DNA of 64,000 bases from Neobacillus driksii (GTDB lineage: Bacteria > Bacillota > Bacilli > Bacillales > Cytobacillaceae): contig NZ_JACCBX010000001.1 in the NCBI RefSeq assembly GCF_013409995.1, positions 618,932-682,931 of the forward strand. Direction: 5' to 3'. Shown in pieces: positions 43,013-53,250 of the stretch. The position numbers and the translations under genes are program-made. Position 1 is the stretch's first letter; each line of letters begins with the position of its first letter. Under the pieces are notes generated by a model. That model made no database searches, was not told the origin of the DNA, and saw nothing but the letters and a program-made list of their open reading frames with translations.

Positions 43013-43048
43013 AATTAGATTAATAACAATAAAAAATGAGGTGTTATA

Positions 43049-44338
43049 ATGGCGATCGAATCTTTAGATTTGAAAAAGAATGAGGGTGTAAAGGAAAAGG
43101 ATAATTCACTTATTGAGTTTCAGGAAATTCTCAAGGAAGCTGTTGACATACTGAACTATCCTCCTCAAGTCTTCGAATTCTTAAAAAAGCCAATGAGATT
43201 TTTAGAAGTGAGTATTCCTATTCGTATGGATAATGGGCAAACAGAGATTTTCCAGGGCTACCGGGCACAGCATAATGATGCTGCAGGACCGACTAAGGGA
43301 GGTATTCGCTTCCATCCAGATGTTACGCCAGAAGAGGTGAAAGCGCTGGCTGGCTGGATGAGTTTAAAATGCGGCATTACGGACCTTCCATATGGAGGGG
43401 CAAAAGGAGGAATTGTCTGTGACCCGCGGGAAATGAGTTTAGATGAGCTAGAACGCTTAAGCAGGGGGTATGTAAGAGCAGTCAGCCAAATAGTCGGACC
43501 GACGAAAGATATTCCGGCACCTGATATGTATACCAATTCGCAAATCATGGCATGGATGCTCGACGAGTATGACCATATCCGTGAATTCGATTCGCCGGGC
43601 TTTATTACCGGGAAACCGATCGCTTTAGGAGGATCCAAAGGTAGGGAAACAGCAACTTCGAAAGGTGTACTATATACCCTTCAAATGGTATGCGAATTGA
43701 AGAGCATTCCGTTAACGGATATGCGAGTCATTATTCAAGGCTTTGGAAATGTAGGCAGTTATTTGGCTCATTATTTATATGACCTCGGGGCAAAGGTAAT
43801 TGGGATTGGTGACGCACTTGGTGGTTTATATGACGAAAATGGCTTGGATATCCCTTATCTCCTAGAAAATAGAGACTCTTTCGGTATCATAACCAACCGC
43901 CCTGCTAATAGTATCACCAATCAAGAACTGCTGGAAAAAGAATGTGATGTCCTGATTCCAGCAGCCATTTCAGGCGTAATCAATAAGCAAAATGCGAGCA
44001 GGCTTAATTGCTCTATTGTGATTGAAGCAGCTAATGGACCTACAACCAAAGAAGCTCTAAAAATTTTGGATGAGCGTGAAATTCTTGTTGTTCCTGATAT
44101 TCTTGCAAATTCAGGTGGTGTCATTGTTTCCTATTTTGAGTGGTGCCAAAACAACCAAGGTTACTACTGGACAGAGGAAACGGTAGATACTCGATTGAAG
44201 GAAAAAATAATAGACAGCTTTAAGAATGTGTATAACACCGCTGAAAAGTATGGAGTGAATATGAAAATTGCTGCTTATATTGAGGGAATTAAAAAACTGG
44301 CAGAAACCTCGAGGCTAAGAGGCTGGTTGAAATATTAA
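43049..44338 (+). CDS. Catabolic NAD-glutamate dehydrogenase (GudB/RocG type)
   Basis: A 429-aa hexameric Glu/Leu/Phe/Val dehydrogenase. 'FQGYRAQHNDAAGPTKGGIR' and 'LPYGGAKGGIVCDPR' hold the glutamate-binding and catalytic lysines, 'PAPDMYTNSQIMAWM' the catalytic Asp, and 'IIQGFGNVGSYLAHYL' the NAD site. It returns 2-oxoglutarate for the two aminotransferases of the regulon and releases ammonia. RocG of B. subtilis is likewise SigL-dependent. The insertion that inactivates B. subtilis gudB cannot be judged here. Confidence 0.92.
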   Translation: MAIESLDLKKNEGVKEKDNSLIEFQEILKEAVDILNYPPQVFEFLKKPMRFLEVSIPIRMDNGQTEIFQGYRAQHNDAAGPTKGGIRFHPDVTPEEVKALAGWMSLKCGITDLPYGGAKGGIVCDPREMSLDELERLSRGYVRAVSQIVGPTKDIPAPDMYTNSQIMAWMLDEYDHIREFDSPGFITGKPIALGGSKGRETATSKGVLYTLQMVCELKSIPLTDMRVIIQGFGNVGSYLAHYLYDLGAKVIGIGDALGGLYDENGLDIPYLLENRDSFGIITNRPANSITNQELLEKECDVLIPAAISGVINKQNASRLNCSIVIEAANGPTTKEALKILDEREILVVPDILANSGGVIVSYFEWCQNNQGYYWTEETVDTRLKEKIIDSFKNVYNTAEKYGVNMKIAAYIEGIKKLAETSRLRGWLKY

Positions 44339-44364
44339 AATATCTAATGTAAAGGAGAAGAGAA

Positions 44365-44655
44365 ATGAAGCTTGATATTTTGTCTGAACAAAAAGATCAA
44401 CAGCTACTACATTACTTTTGTCTCTTATCAAAAAACCACCGCTATGATTTGGCCATTGGTTATTCGAGCCATTTTTATGGCAAGGCAATGGTCACTTCGA
44501 TGCAAACAGGGAATATGGTTTTACTTTGCCAGGAGGATACCTATACTCCCCATTATTGGGCTGATCGTCTAGGAATTGAAGAAGAGGATATTACAGAATT
44601 TCAAGATTTTTTTGGCCTGGTATTACAATCAGGGCCCTTTCAGGAACAATACTAG
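44365..44655 (+). CDS. Unknown 96-aa protein in the GDH operon
   Basis: A soluble acidic protein with an AAAGGAGAAG RBS, 26 bases after the dehydrogenase stop. Notable residues are 'SKNHRYDLAIGYSSHFYGKA', 'MQTGNMVLLCQEDTY' and 'PHYWADRLGIEEED'. I do not recognise a family. It is followed by a lipoyl/biotinyl-like domain protein. The two seem to form a conserved-looking pair, possibly regulators or subunits linked to amino acid catabolism, but no function can be given. Confidence 0.6.
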   Translation: MKLDILSEQKDQQLLHYFCLLSKNHRYDLAIGYSSHFYGKAMVTSMQTGNMVLLCQEDTYTPHYWADRLGIEEEDITEFQDFFGLVLQSGPFQEQY

Positions 44656-44677
44656 CAAAAAAAAGGGGAGTGATACG

Positions 44678-44926
44678 ATGTATTTTGGAGTGGTACTTAG
44701 TCCATGTCATGGGGTTGTTGAAAAAGTTTCAATCCAAAGTGAAACACGGATATATGAATGGGAACCATTATTTCAAATAAAAACGGCTGAAGGCAATATT
44801 CAAATGATTCAAACCGGTTTAAGCGGTGAGGTAGAATCACTGGAGGTTCAGGAAGGGGACCAAGTTATTCCCGGCATGGTCCTTGCCTTCATAAAAGAGG
44901 ATTTATTTGTAACGGGCAGTGATTAA
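44678..44926 (+). CDS. Lipoyl/biotinyl-attachment-like small protein
   Basis: An 82-aa single beta-barrel domain: 'SPCHGVVEKVSIQSETRI', 'FQIKTAEGNI', 'GLSGEVESLEVQEGDQVIPG' and 'MVLAFI'. The half-barrel repeats look like a biotinyl/lipoyl carrier, but no AMKM or DKA lysine hairpin is present between the halves, so it probably carries no cofactor. The start is ATG at 44678 with AGGGGAG; the frame is open further upstream but without an RBS. It ends the glutamate dehydrogenase operon. Confidence 0.65.
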   Translation: MYFGVVLSPCHGVVEKVSIQSETRIYEWEPLFQIKTAEGNIQMIQTGLSGEVESLEVQEGDQVIPGMVLAFIKEDLFVTGSD

Positions 44927-44935
44927 ATACAAAGA

Positions 44936-44966
44936 AAGAAGATGGATACTGCATCTTCTTTTTTTC
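44936..44966 (+). terminator. Terminator of the GDH operon
   Basis: AAGAAGATG and CATCTTCTT around GATACTG, followed by seven T. Confidence 0.85.
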
Positions 44967-45020
44967 TATTTAAAAAATTCGAAATAGTGATAATATAAGA
45001 GTGGAAAGGGGGATAATAAG

Positions 45021-47156
45021 ATGTTTTCCGTCGCAAAAGATAAGATTAAGCCAATAATATCTATCACTATAGGTGAAGAAGTTGTATTGAAATCGACTTT
45101 AAGCCAATGCAAAGAACCCTTTATATTCTTAAAAAAACAAGGTCAATTATTTGCCTATGCAACAATCAATGATCCATTAATCGAGCTGCTTGAAAGCAAA
45201 AATTATTCCATAGAGGCTTTGTTAGATCAGGGAAAGTCTATTAAAAGTATTTGTTTCCTAAGCAAGAGTATTTCTTTCCCCTCCTTGTTCCAGATTATTG
45301 GTGAACCTTTCGCGATCATAATAGGTGACGATGGTGAACCAATAGGATACATACGAAGAGAAGATGTTTTGGCTGAACTTTTTAAACAAGAAAATAAAAG
45401 TGTAGATTTATTGAAAATCCTTCTTACCTCAATACCTATGGGGATTTTTGTATTAGATAAGGAGAAACAAATCATTAATTGCAATGAATCAGGGTTAACA
45501 ATGATTAAATCTACTATTGAACAGGTGCTTAATTATCCGGGTGGAACTATTTTTAGCGCTCAACAGATTAACAACGTATTTGCTACAGGAAAAACGATTT
45601 TAAATCATCTAGAAATAACCAATGACACGGGAGTTCTCGTCGATTATTGTCCTATATTATCCGATGATGATGCAGTTGAAGGGATGATCATAGTTGTTCA
45701 GGATCTGCCAATGGTCGAGGATATGGCCAACGAAATCGAATATGTTAAGGATCTGAATCGAGATTTGAATGCGATATTGTCAAGTATTTATGATGAGATT
45801 CTTGTGGTAAATGCCATAGGGGAATTAATTAGATACAGTGACAACATTATTCAAGATTTCTGGAAGGTAGATCTTAAAGAGTTGATTGGAAAAAACATCC
45901 TCGAACTTGAGGATCAGGGACTTTTTACACCATCGGTTACAAGATTAGTAATCGAAAAAAGAAAAAAAGTTTCGGTCGTCCAGGAAACAAAATCAGGCAG
46001 AAAAATTCTTGCGGTTGGTAATCCTGTCTTTAATGAAAAAAATGAGCTGGACCGGATTATCATTGCCTCAAGGGATATTACCGAAACTACGCGATTAAAA
46101 AGTGAACTCCAAGAAATACGAAAAATAACGGAACAATATAAAAAAGAATTAGATGATTTTAAAAGTAAAGATCGCTTTTTAAAAAAGCTCATTTATTGCA
46201 GTCCTAAAATGGAAAAGATTATGAATCAGGTAAAGAAAATTGCTGACTTTTCATCGACCGTCCTCCTTAATGGTGAATCTGGTGTGGGTAAAGAGGTGAT
46301 TGCTCAAGCAATCCACCAATTAGGAAAACGCTCATCAAAACCATTTCTTAAACTGAATTGTGGCGCAATCCCAGAAAATCTTTTAGAAAGTGAATTGTAT
46401 GGGTACGCAAAGGGTTCGTTTACAGGTGCTGATAAAAATGGAAAAGATGGTTACTTTAAACAAGCGGATGGAGGAATATTGTTTCTTGATGAAATCGGTG
46501 AAATGCCGCTGCATCTTCAAGTAAAGCTTTTGCGTGTTCTTCAAGAGCAAGAGGTTATTCCTGTTGGCAGTACAGTACCTATTAAGGTGAATGTCCAGAT
46601 CATTGCAGCCACCAATAAAAGGCTTGAAAAAATGGTGGAAAATGGAACTTTTAGAGAAGACTTATTCTACCGGTTAAATGTTATTCCAATTCAGATTCCG
46701 CCGCTCAGGGAACGGACTGAGGATATCTCTTTACTGGCCTTTCATTTTTTACAGCAGTTAAATGAAAGGTATGATCGCAATTATCATTTAACACCAGACG
46801 CCATTAATGTGCTTGAATTTTATTCGTGGCCGGGAAATGTCCGTGAATTACAAAATATTATTGAAAGATTAGTAGTTACAGCTGATCATCCTGCCATTGA
46901 TGCTGAGTTTGTCAGTCAGTTTTTATCGCTGGGCTTTGATAATAAAAAGATAAAGCCTATGATTACTAGAGTTATACCGTTACAAGAGGCGATTGAACAT
47001 GTAGAGGAGCAGCTGATTGTTCTGGCTATGAACCAATACAAAACAACCACAAAGGCTGCAAAAGCATTAGGAATCAGCCAATCCTCAGTTAGCAGGAAGT
47101 ATCAAAAAATACTAAATGAGAAAAATATTAAAATTGAAAACTTATCTTCCATATAA
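45021..47156 (+). CDS. Sigma-54-dependent activator with two PAS domains (RocR/BkdR-like)
   Basis: A 711-aa enhancer-binding protein. Residues ~1-120 form a divergent sensor part. PAS domains follow at ~128-235 ('TSIPMGIFVLDKEKQIINCN') and ~245-370 ('LSSIYDEILVVNAIGEL'). The AAA+ domain spans ~390-630 with Walker A 'LNGESGVGKEVIAQAI' (residue 416), the sigma-54 loop 'YAKGSFTGADKNGK' (GAFTGA variant GSFTGA), and Walker B 'GGILFLDEIGEMPL'. A Fis-type HTH ends the protein ('TTKAAKALGISQSSVSRKYQ'). It lies between the glutamate dehydrogenase and aminotransferase operons and has its own terminators, so it is the natural activator of the four sigma-54 promoters. Its signal may be GABA, putrescine or agmatine. 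Confidence 0.92.
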   Translation: MFSVAKDKIKPIISITIGEEVVLKSTLSQCKEPFIFLKKQGQLFAYATINDPLIELLESKNYSIEALLDQGKSIKSICFLSKSISFPSLFQIIGEPFAIIIGDDGEPIGYIRREDVLAELFKQENKSVDLLKILLTSIPMGIFVLDKEKQIINCNESGLTMIKSTIEQVLNYPGGTIFSAQQINNVFATGKTILNHLEITNDTGVLVDYCPILSDDDAVEGMIIVVQDLPMVEDMANEIEYVKDLNRDLNAILSSIYDEILVVNAIGELIRYSDNIIQDFWKVDLKELIGKNILELEDQGLFTPSVTRLVIEKRKKVSVVQETKSGRKILAVGNPVFNEKNELDRIIIASRDITETTRLKSELQEIRKITEQYKKELDDFKSKDRFLKKLIYCSPKMEKIMNQVKKIADFSSTVLLNGESGVGKEVIAQAIHQLGKRSSKPFLKLNCGAIPENLLESELYGYAKGSFTGADKNGKDGYFKQADGGILFLDEIGEMPLHLQVKLLRVLQEQEVIPVGSTVPIKVNVQIIAATNKRLEKMVENGTFREDLFYRLNVIPIQIPPLRERTEDISLLAFHFLQQLNERYDRNYHLTPDAINVLEFYSWPGNVRELQNIIERLVVTADHPAIDAEFVSQFLSLGFDNKKIKPMITRVIPLQEAIEHVEEQLIVLAMNQYKTTTKAAKALGISQSSVSRKYQKILNEKNIKIENLSSI

Positions 47157-47160
47157 ATTA

Positions 47161-47198
47161 AAGCTGTTTCAGATTACATTCTGAAGCAGCTTTTTTAT
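47161..47198 (+). terminator. Terminator after the activator gene
   Basis: AAGCTGTTTCAG (47161-47172) and CTGAAGCAGCTT (47181-47192), followed by TTTTTAT. Confidence 0.85.
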
Positions 47199-47236
47199 CT
47201 ATGCAAAAATAAATACAGTTATGCAATTTTGAATAA
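47199..47236. promoter_or_regulatory. Candidate activator-binding sites (UAS) for the putrescine/GABA operon
   Basis: TTATGCAATTTTGAATAA at 47219-47236 is the same palindrome as at 42920. A half-conserved copy (TATGCAAAAATAAATA) begins at 47200, 20 bases away, i.e. on the same DNA face. The -24 element is 50 bases downstream. Confidence 0.68.
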
Positions 47237-47285
47237 CTATAAATGTTTTTTGGGGTAAACACACGATTATGGCCACTTTTCTTTT

Positions 47286-47302
47286 TTGGCACAGTTCTTG
47301 CA
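47286..47302 (+). promoter_or_regulatory. Sigma-54 promoter of the putrescine/GABA operon
   Basis: TTGGCAC-AGTTC-TTGCA matches the -24/-12 consensus at every fixed base, 39 bases before the ATG. Confidence 0.9.
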
Positions 47303-47340
47303 ACTATAGATAGTAAGAGAGAATAAAGGAGGACTTGATA

Positions 47341-48834
47341 ATGGTCGAGATAAAAAACCGCATTGCTAACCTTAAGATGTTTATTGATGGTGAATGGAAA
47401 GAGTCTGAAACTCTGGAAACACGTCCAGTTATTAATCCAGCAAATGGAGAAGTAATTTCATATTCCCCTGAAGGAACAGCTGTTGATGCACGAGCAGCGA
47501 TCTTTGCTGCTCGGAGGGCTTTCGAAGAAGGTGTATGGTCAGGAATATCAGCTCAGGAGAGAGCCTCCTATTTATTTAAAATCGCAGACAAAATTGAGGA
47601 ATATGCAGATGAATTAACACAGCTTGAGACGATGGATAATGGCAAACCATTAAGGGAAGCTGGATTTGATATCGGTGATGCGGCAGCGTGTTTCCGTTAT
47701 TATGCGGGGCTGATTACTAAGCCAGACGGCTATACCTATCATGTAGCTGATCCAATGCAGGCGATGGTTGTCCGTGAGCCCGTTGGAGTATGCGGTCTGA
47801 TTGTTCCATGGAATTATCCACTGTTAATGAGTGTTTGGAAAATTGCGCCGGCTTTAGCCGCTGGAAATACAATCGTTTTTAAACCGTCAGAAGTAACACC
47901 GGTTACACCGAAGAAGCTTTTTGAAATCTTTGAAGAAGTGGGACTGCCAAAAGGAGTAGCCAATATGGTAATGGGAGCCGGCCCTGTTGTTGGGCATGAA
48001 ATTGCTTCCCACCCTGAAGTGGATATGATTTCGTTTACCGGCGGCACGAAAACAGGTAAACATATCATGAAAACGGCAGCCGACACGATGAAGAAGGTAT
48101 CCTTAGAATTAGGAGGCAAATCACCCAATATTATTTTTGCGGATGCTGATTTTGAAACGGCAGTTGATTATGCACTATTTGGAATATTTTCTGGTTCAGG
48201 TCAAGTGTGCTCAGCAGGGTCGAGAATTCTAGTAGAAGAAAGTATTTATGATAAATTTGTTGAACGCTTTGTTGAAAGAGCGAAGAAGATTAAGGTGGGA
48301 GCAGGAAATGATCCAATAACTGAGATGGGGCCGCTTGTAAGCGAGCAGCATTTGGAAAAGATTTTACATTACATCGAGGTTGGTCTAGAAGAGGGTGCAA
48401 CCATTGCTTGCGGCGGGAAACGAATTGTAAGTAAAGGCTTAGAAAAGGGCTTTTTTGTTGAACCAACTGTGTTTATAAATGTAAAACCAGAAATGAAAAT
48501 CGTTCAAGAAGAAATATTTGGACCTGTTGTTGTTATCCAGAAGTTTCAGGATGAAAGTGAAGCTGTAAAGCTTGCAAATAATACGATTTATGGACTTGCT
48601 GGCGCTGTTTTTTCAAATGATGGGGCAAAAGCGTTAAGAGTAATTAAAAAGCTTCGTGCCGGTATTACTTGGGTGAATTCCTATCACCCAACCTATAATG
48701 AAGCACCATGGGGCGGTTACAAGCAAAGTGGAATTGGACGGAGCCTTGGAACATTCGGGCTTGAGGAATTTCAAGAAATTAAACAAATCAATATTAATTT
48801 ACAAGTAGAGCCAATTGGCTGGTTTTCCAACTAA
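47341..48834 (+). CDS. Aldehyde dehydrogenase, probable 4-aminobutyraldehyde dehydrogenase
   Basis: A 497-aa ALDH. 'VPWNYPLLMSVWKIAPALAA', 'FTGGTKTGKHI', catalytic Glu in 'LELGGKSPNI' and catalytic Cys in 'GSGQVCSAGSRILVEE' are present. It most resembles betaine/aminoaldehyde dehydrogenases. Placed before a putrescine aminotransferase, it should oxidise 4-aminobutyraldehyde to GABA. ATG at 47341 follows AAAGGAGG; an in-frame TTG at 47335 is less likely. It is first in a four-gene operon with small gaps. Confidence 0.9.
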   Translation: MVEIKNRIANLKMFIDGEWKESETLETRPVINPANGEVISYSPEGTAVDARAAIFAARRAFEEGVWSGISAQERASYLFKIADKIEEYADELTQLETMDNGKPLREAGFDIGDAAACFRYYAGLITKPDGYTYHVADPMQAMVVREPVGVCGLIVPWNYPLLMSVWKIAPALAAGNTIVFKPSEVTPVTPKKLFEIFEEVGLPKGVANMVMGAGPVVGHEIASHPEVDMISFTGGTKTGKHIMKTAADTMKKVSLELGGKSPNIIFADADFETAVDYALFGIFSGSGQVCSAGSRILVEESIYDKFVERFVERAKKIKVGAGNDPITEMGPLVSEQHLEKILHYIEVGLEEGATIACGGKRIVSKGLEKGFFVEPTVFINVKPEMKIVQEEIFGPVVVIQKFQDESEAVKLANNTIYGLAGAVFSNDGAKALRVIKKLRAGITWVNSYHPTYNEAPWGGYKQSGIGRSLGTFGLEEFQEIKQININLQVEPIGWFSN

Positions 48835-48837
48835 TAG

Positions 48838-50229
<1,392 letters not shown>

Positions 50230-50259
50230 CGATTTATTTTTATAGGGGGGAGCACGGAG

Positions 50260-51627
50260 TTGGAAAAGAAATTTGTTAAGATCCAAACACAGATACCCGG
50301 ACCAAAATCAGAAGAAATGTTGGAGCGGAGAAAGAAATATGTGCCAAAGGGCATAAGCAATAATTGTCATTCCTTTGTGAAAAAGGCACATGGTTCTCTA
50401 GTTGAGGATGTGGACGGTAATATTTTGATAGACTTTGCTGGAGCGATTGGAACATTGAACGTTGGCCACACCCATCCGAGAGTGGTCAGGGCCCTGCAGG
50501 AGCAGGCAAGTCAATTTATCCATACAGGGTTTAATGTCATGATGTATGAGTCTTATATAAATCTTGCCGAGAGGCTGTGTCAGCTTGCACCGGGTGATTT
50601 TAATAAGCAGGCAGCTTTCTTTAACAGCGGTGCAGAAGCAGTTGAAAATGCCGTTAAAATCGCTAGAAAATATACAAAACGCCAGGGGATTATTTCCTTT
50701 ACAAGGGGGTTCCACGGCAGAACGTTAATGACGATGACGATGACGAGCAAGGTCAAGCCATACAAGTTTGGCTTTGGACCGTTTGCTCCAGAAGTTTACA
50801 AGGCGCCATATCCATATGTTTACCGCCGCCCTGAAGGGTTGAGCGAACAACAATATAATGAAATGATTATTGATCAATTTGAAACGTTTTTATTAGCGGA
50901 AGTGGCTCCTGAAACGATTGCTGCGGTTGTCATGGAACCCGTTCAAGGAGAGGGAGGATTTATCGTCCCAGATAAAGCGTTTGTTCAAAGAGTTAGAGAA
51001 ATTTGTAGACAGTATGGAATCTTGTTTGTAGCAGATGAGATTCAAACGGGATTCGCCCGTACCGGTAAATATTTTGCGATCGAACATTTTGGGGTTGAGC
51101 CAGATTTAATCACGATTTCAAAATCAATGGGTGCAGGAGTGCCGATTAGCGGGGTCATTGGCCGAGCGGAAATTATGGAAGCAGCAGATGTTGGCGAGAT
51201 AGGTGGAACCTATTCCGGAAGTCCACTAGGCTGCAGGGCCGCACTTACGGTCCTCGATATTATTGAGAGTGAAAACCTTAATGAAAGGGCTCAAAAAATA
51301 GGTAAAAGAGCTACGGAGAAAATGAAAGAGCTCGCAGAACGTTTCGATAGCATTGGAGATGTCCGTGGTTTAGGGGCCATGTGTGCAATGGAAATCGTTA
51401 AAGATCGTCACAATAAAACTCCTGATAAAGAGGCAGTTGGAAAAATAGTTAAAGCCGCAGGTGAGCGGGGGCTAATGCTGCTAAGCGCAGGGTTGTATGG
51501 AAACGTGATCCGCCTTCTTATGCCGTTAACCATCACAGATGACCAGTTGGAGGAAGGATTGCAAATTCTGGAGGAAGCCTTTGAAGCAGTATACCTAAAT
51601 AATCCTGCTGTGTCGGCTGGGAGGTAA
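50260..51627 (+). CDS. gabT: 4-aminobutyrate aminotransferase
   Basis: A 455-aa class III aminotransferase with TTG start behind GGGGGGAG. 'GPKSEEMLERRKKYVPKGIS' near the start, 'GAIGTLNVGHTHPRVV', 'FVADEIQTGFARTGKYFAIE' and 'LITISKSMGAGVPISGVIG' (PLP Lys) fit GabT. It converts GABA to succinic semialdehyde. It follows the putrescine aminotransferase by 30 bases and precedes gabD by 4. Confidence 0.92.
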   Translation: MEKKFVKIQTQIPGPKSEEMLERRKKYVPKGISNNCHSFVKKAHGSLVEDVDGNILIDFAGAIGTLNVGHTHPRVVRALQEQASQFIHTGFNVMMYESYINLAERLCQLAPGDFNKQAAFFNSGAEAVENAVKIARKYTKRQGIISFTRGFHGRTLMTMTMTSKVKPYKFGFGPFAPEVYKAPYPYVYRRPEGLSEQQYNEMIIDQFETFLLAEVAPETIAAVVMEPVQGEGGFIVPDKAFVQRVREICRQYGILFVADEIQTGFARTGKYFAIEHFGVEPDLITISKSMGAGVPISGVIGRAEIMEAADVGEIGGTYSGSPLGCRAALTVLDIIESENLNERAQKIGKRATEKMKELAERFDSIGDVRGLGAMCAMEIVKDRHNKTPDKEAVGKIVKAAGERGLMLLSAGLYGNVIRLLMPLTITDDQLEEGLQILEEAFEAVYLNNPAVSAGR

Positions 51628-51631
51628 TGTA

Positions 51632-53089
51632 ATGGACATTGTAGAGCAGAAATATCAAATCTATCCAATGTATTTAGATGGAAAATGGGTTGGGAATGAT
51701 TATGAGGTGTTTAACGAGATTATTAACCCAGCAACCCAGGAAGTTTTAGGGGCAGTGCCAACTGGGGGTGCTTTTGAAGCGGAGCAAGCCGTTGATGCGG
51801 CCCATAAATCCTTTAAAACTTGGTCGAAAAAGACAGCTGATGAGCGCTATCAGCTCCTGATGAAATGGTATCAATTGATTGATGAGAACAAACATGAAAT
51901 TGCCAGGATTATGACGATGGAGCAGGGGAAACCATTAAAAGAAGCATTGGGTGAGGTCCAATATGCCAATGGCTTTATCTCATGGTACGCGGAGGAAGGG
52001 AAAAGAATCTATGGAGAAACGATTCCGGCTTCCCAATCAAATAAACGAATTCTTGTTAGAAAAGAACCTGTTGGGGTGGTCGCAGCGATTACCCCTTGGA
52101 ACTTCCCTGCAGCGATGATTACTAGAAAAGTAGCACCAGCCCTGGCAGCAGGGTGTACCTGCGTGGTAAAACCGGCCAATCAGACCCCGCTAACTGCGTT
52201 AAAGATGGTAGAGCTTGCTCATGAAGCAGGAATCCCAAATGGAGTAATTAATGTAATCACGGGCAGGGCAGCAGAAATCGGCGAAACGTGGCTGAAGGAT
52301 CCCCGTGTAACCAAGATAACCTTTACAGGATCGACTGAAGTAGGGAAAACGCTGATGCGCGGTGCTGCTGATAATGTTAAAAAGGTGTCGCTGGAGCTTG
52401 GAGGAAACGCACCGTTTATTGTCATGGATGATGCGAATTTAGAGAAGGCTGCAGAGGGATTGGTACAATCGAAATTCCGAAATGCGGGTCAGACCTGTAT
52501 ATGTACAAATCGTGTATATGTGCAAGAGGGAATAGCGGATAAATTTATTGGGCTTTTTCAGGAAGAACTAGAAAAGCTTAAGGTTGGAAACGGACTCGAA
52601 GAAGGGACAGACATCGGCCCATTAATTGATAATGCAGCTTATAAAAAAGTAGAAGCTCTTGTGAATGATGCAGTTAGTAAGGGAGGAAAAGTTACTTACA
52701 GCGGGCTAAAACCTGCTGAAGATAACGGCTATTTCTATGCCCCAACTATTTTAACCGCAGTTCACGACGATATGGAATGTATGAAGGATGAAATCTTTGG
52801 TCCTCTGGCACCGATTTCGACCTTTAAAACCGAAGAAGAAGTGATAGAGCGGGCAAATAATTCCCGGTTTGGCTTAGCTGCTTATGTTTATACAGAAAAT
52901 CTAAGCCGTTCATTCAGAATTACAGAACAGCTTGAATATGGAATCATTGGTCTTAATGATGCCCTGCCATCAGCTGTTCAAGTTCCATTTGGCGGCTATA
53001 AAGAGAGCGGCCTTGGCCGTGAAGGCGGTCACTTCGGAATTGAGGAATTTTTAGAAGTAAAATATATTTCAATTGGGTTAGATATATAG
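51632..53089 (+). CDS. gabD: Succinate-semialdehyde dehydrogenase
   Basis: A 485-aa ALDH of the GabD branch: 'TPWNFPAAMITRKVAPALAA', 'FTGSTEVGKTLMRGAA', catalytic Glu in 'LELGGNAPFIVMDDANL', catalytic Cys in 'FRNAGQTCICTNRVYVQEG'. The 'GQTCICTNR' context with two cysteines is diagnostic of GabD. It makes succinate, ending the pathway in the TCA cycle. AGGAGG-like GGGAGGT precedes the ATG. Confidence 0.93.
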   Translation: MDIVEQKYQIYPMYLDGKWVGNDYEVFNEIINPATQEVLGAVPTGGAFEAEQAVDAAHKSFKTWSKKTADERYQLLMKWYQLIDENKHEIARIMTMEQGKPLKEALGEVQYANGFISWYAEEGKRIYGETIPASQSNKRILVRKEPVGVVAAITPWNFPAAMITRKVAPALAAGCTCVVKPANQTPLTALKMVELAHEAGIPNGVINVITGRAAEIGETWLKDPRVTKITFTGSTEVGKTLMRGAADNVKKVSLELGGNAPFIVMDDANLEKAAEGLVQSKFRNAGQTCICTNRVYVQEGIADKFIGLFQEELEKLKVGNGLEEGTDIGPLIDNAAYKKVEALVNDAVSKGGKVTYSGLKPAEDNGYFYAPTILTAVHDDMECMKDEIFGPLAPISTFKTEEEVIERANNSRFGLAAYVYTENLSRSFRITEQLEYGIIGLNDALPSAVQVPFGGYKESGLGREGGHFGIEEFLEVKYISIGLDI

Positions 53090-53164
53090 TTTTCATTTTG
53101 TAACGAAAAAGGGAACTGCTAAATTCGTTTCATCCTCATGCCAGAGGAAGATTCACGAATAAAT

Positions 53165-53219
53165 GCCAGTGAAACCTTCAGTGACTTATTTGTCATTGAA
53201 AGATTTCACTGGCTTTTTT
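53165..53219 (+). terminator. Terminator of the putrescine/GABA operon
   Basis: GCCAGTGAAA (53165) and TTTCACTGGC (ending 53213) form the base of a long stem with an inner paired part (TTCAGTGAC/GTCATTGAA), followed by TTTTTT. Confidence 0.88.
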
Positions 53220-53250
53220 CAAATTTCTATTAAAAATGAGGTGGGCAGGA

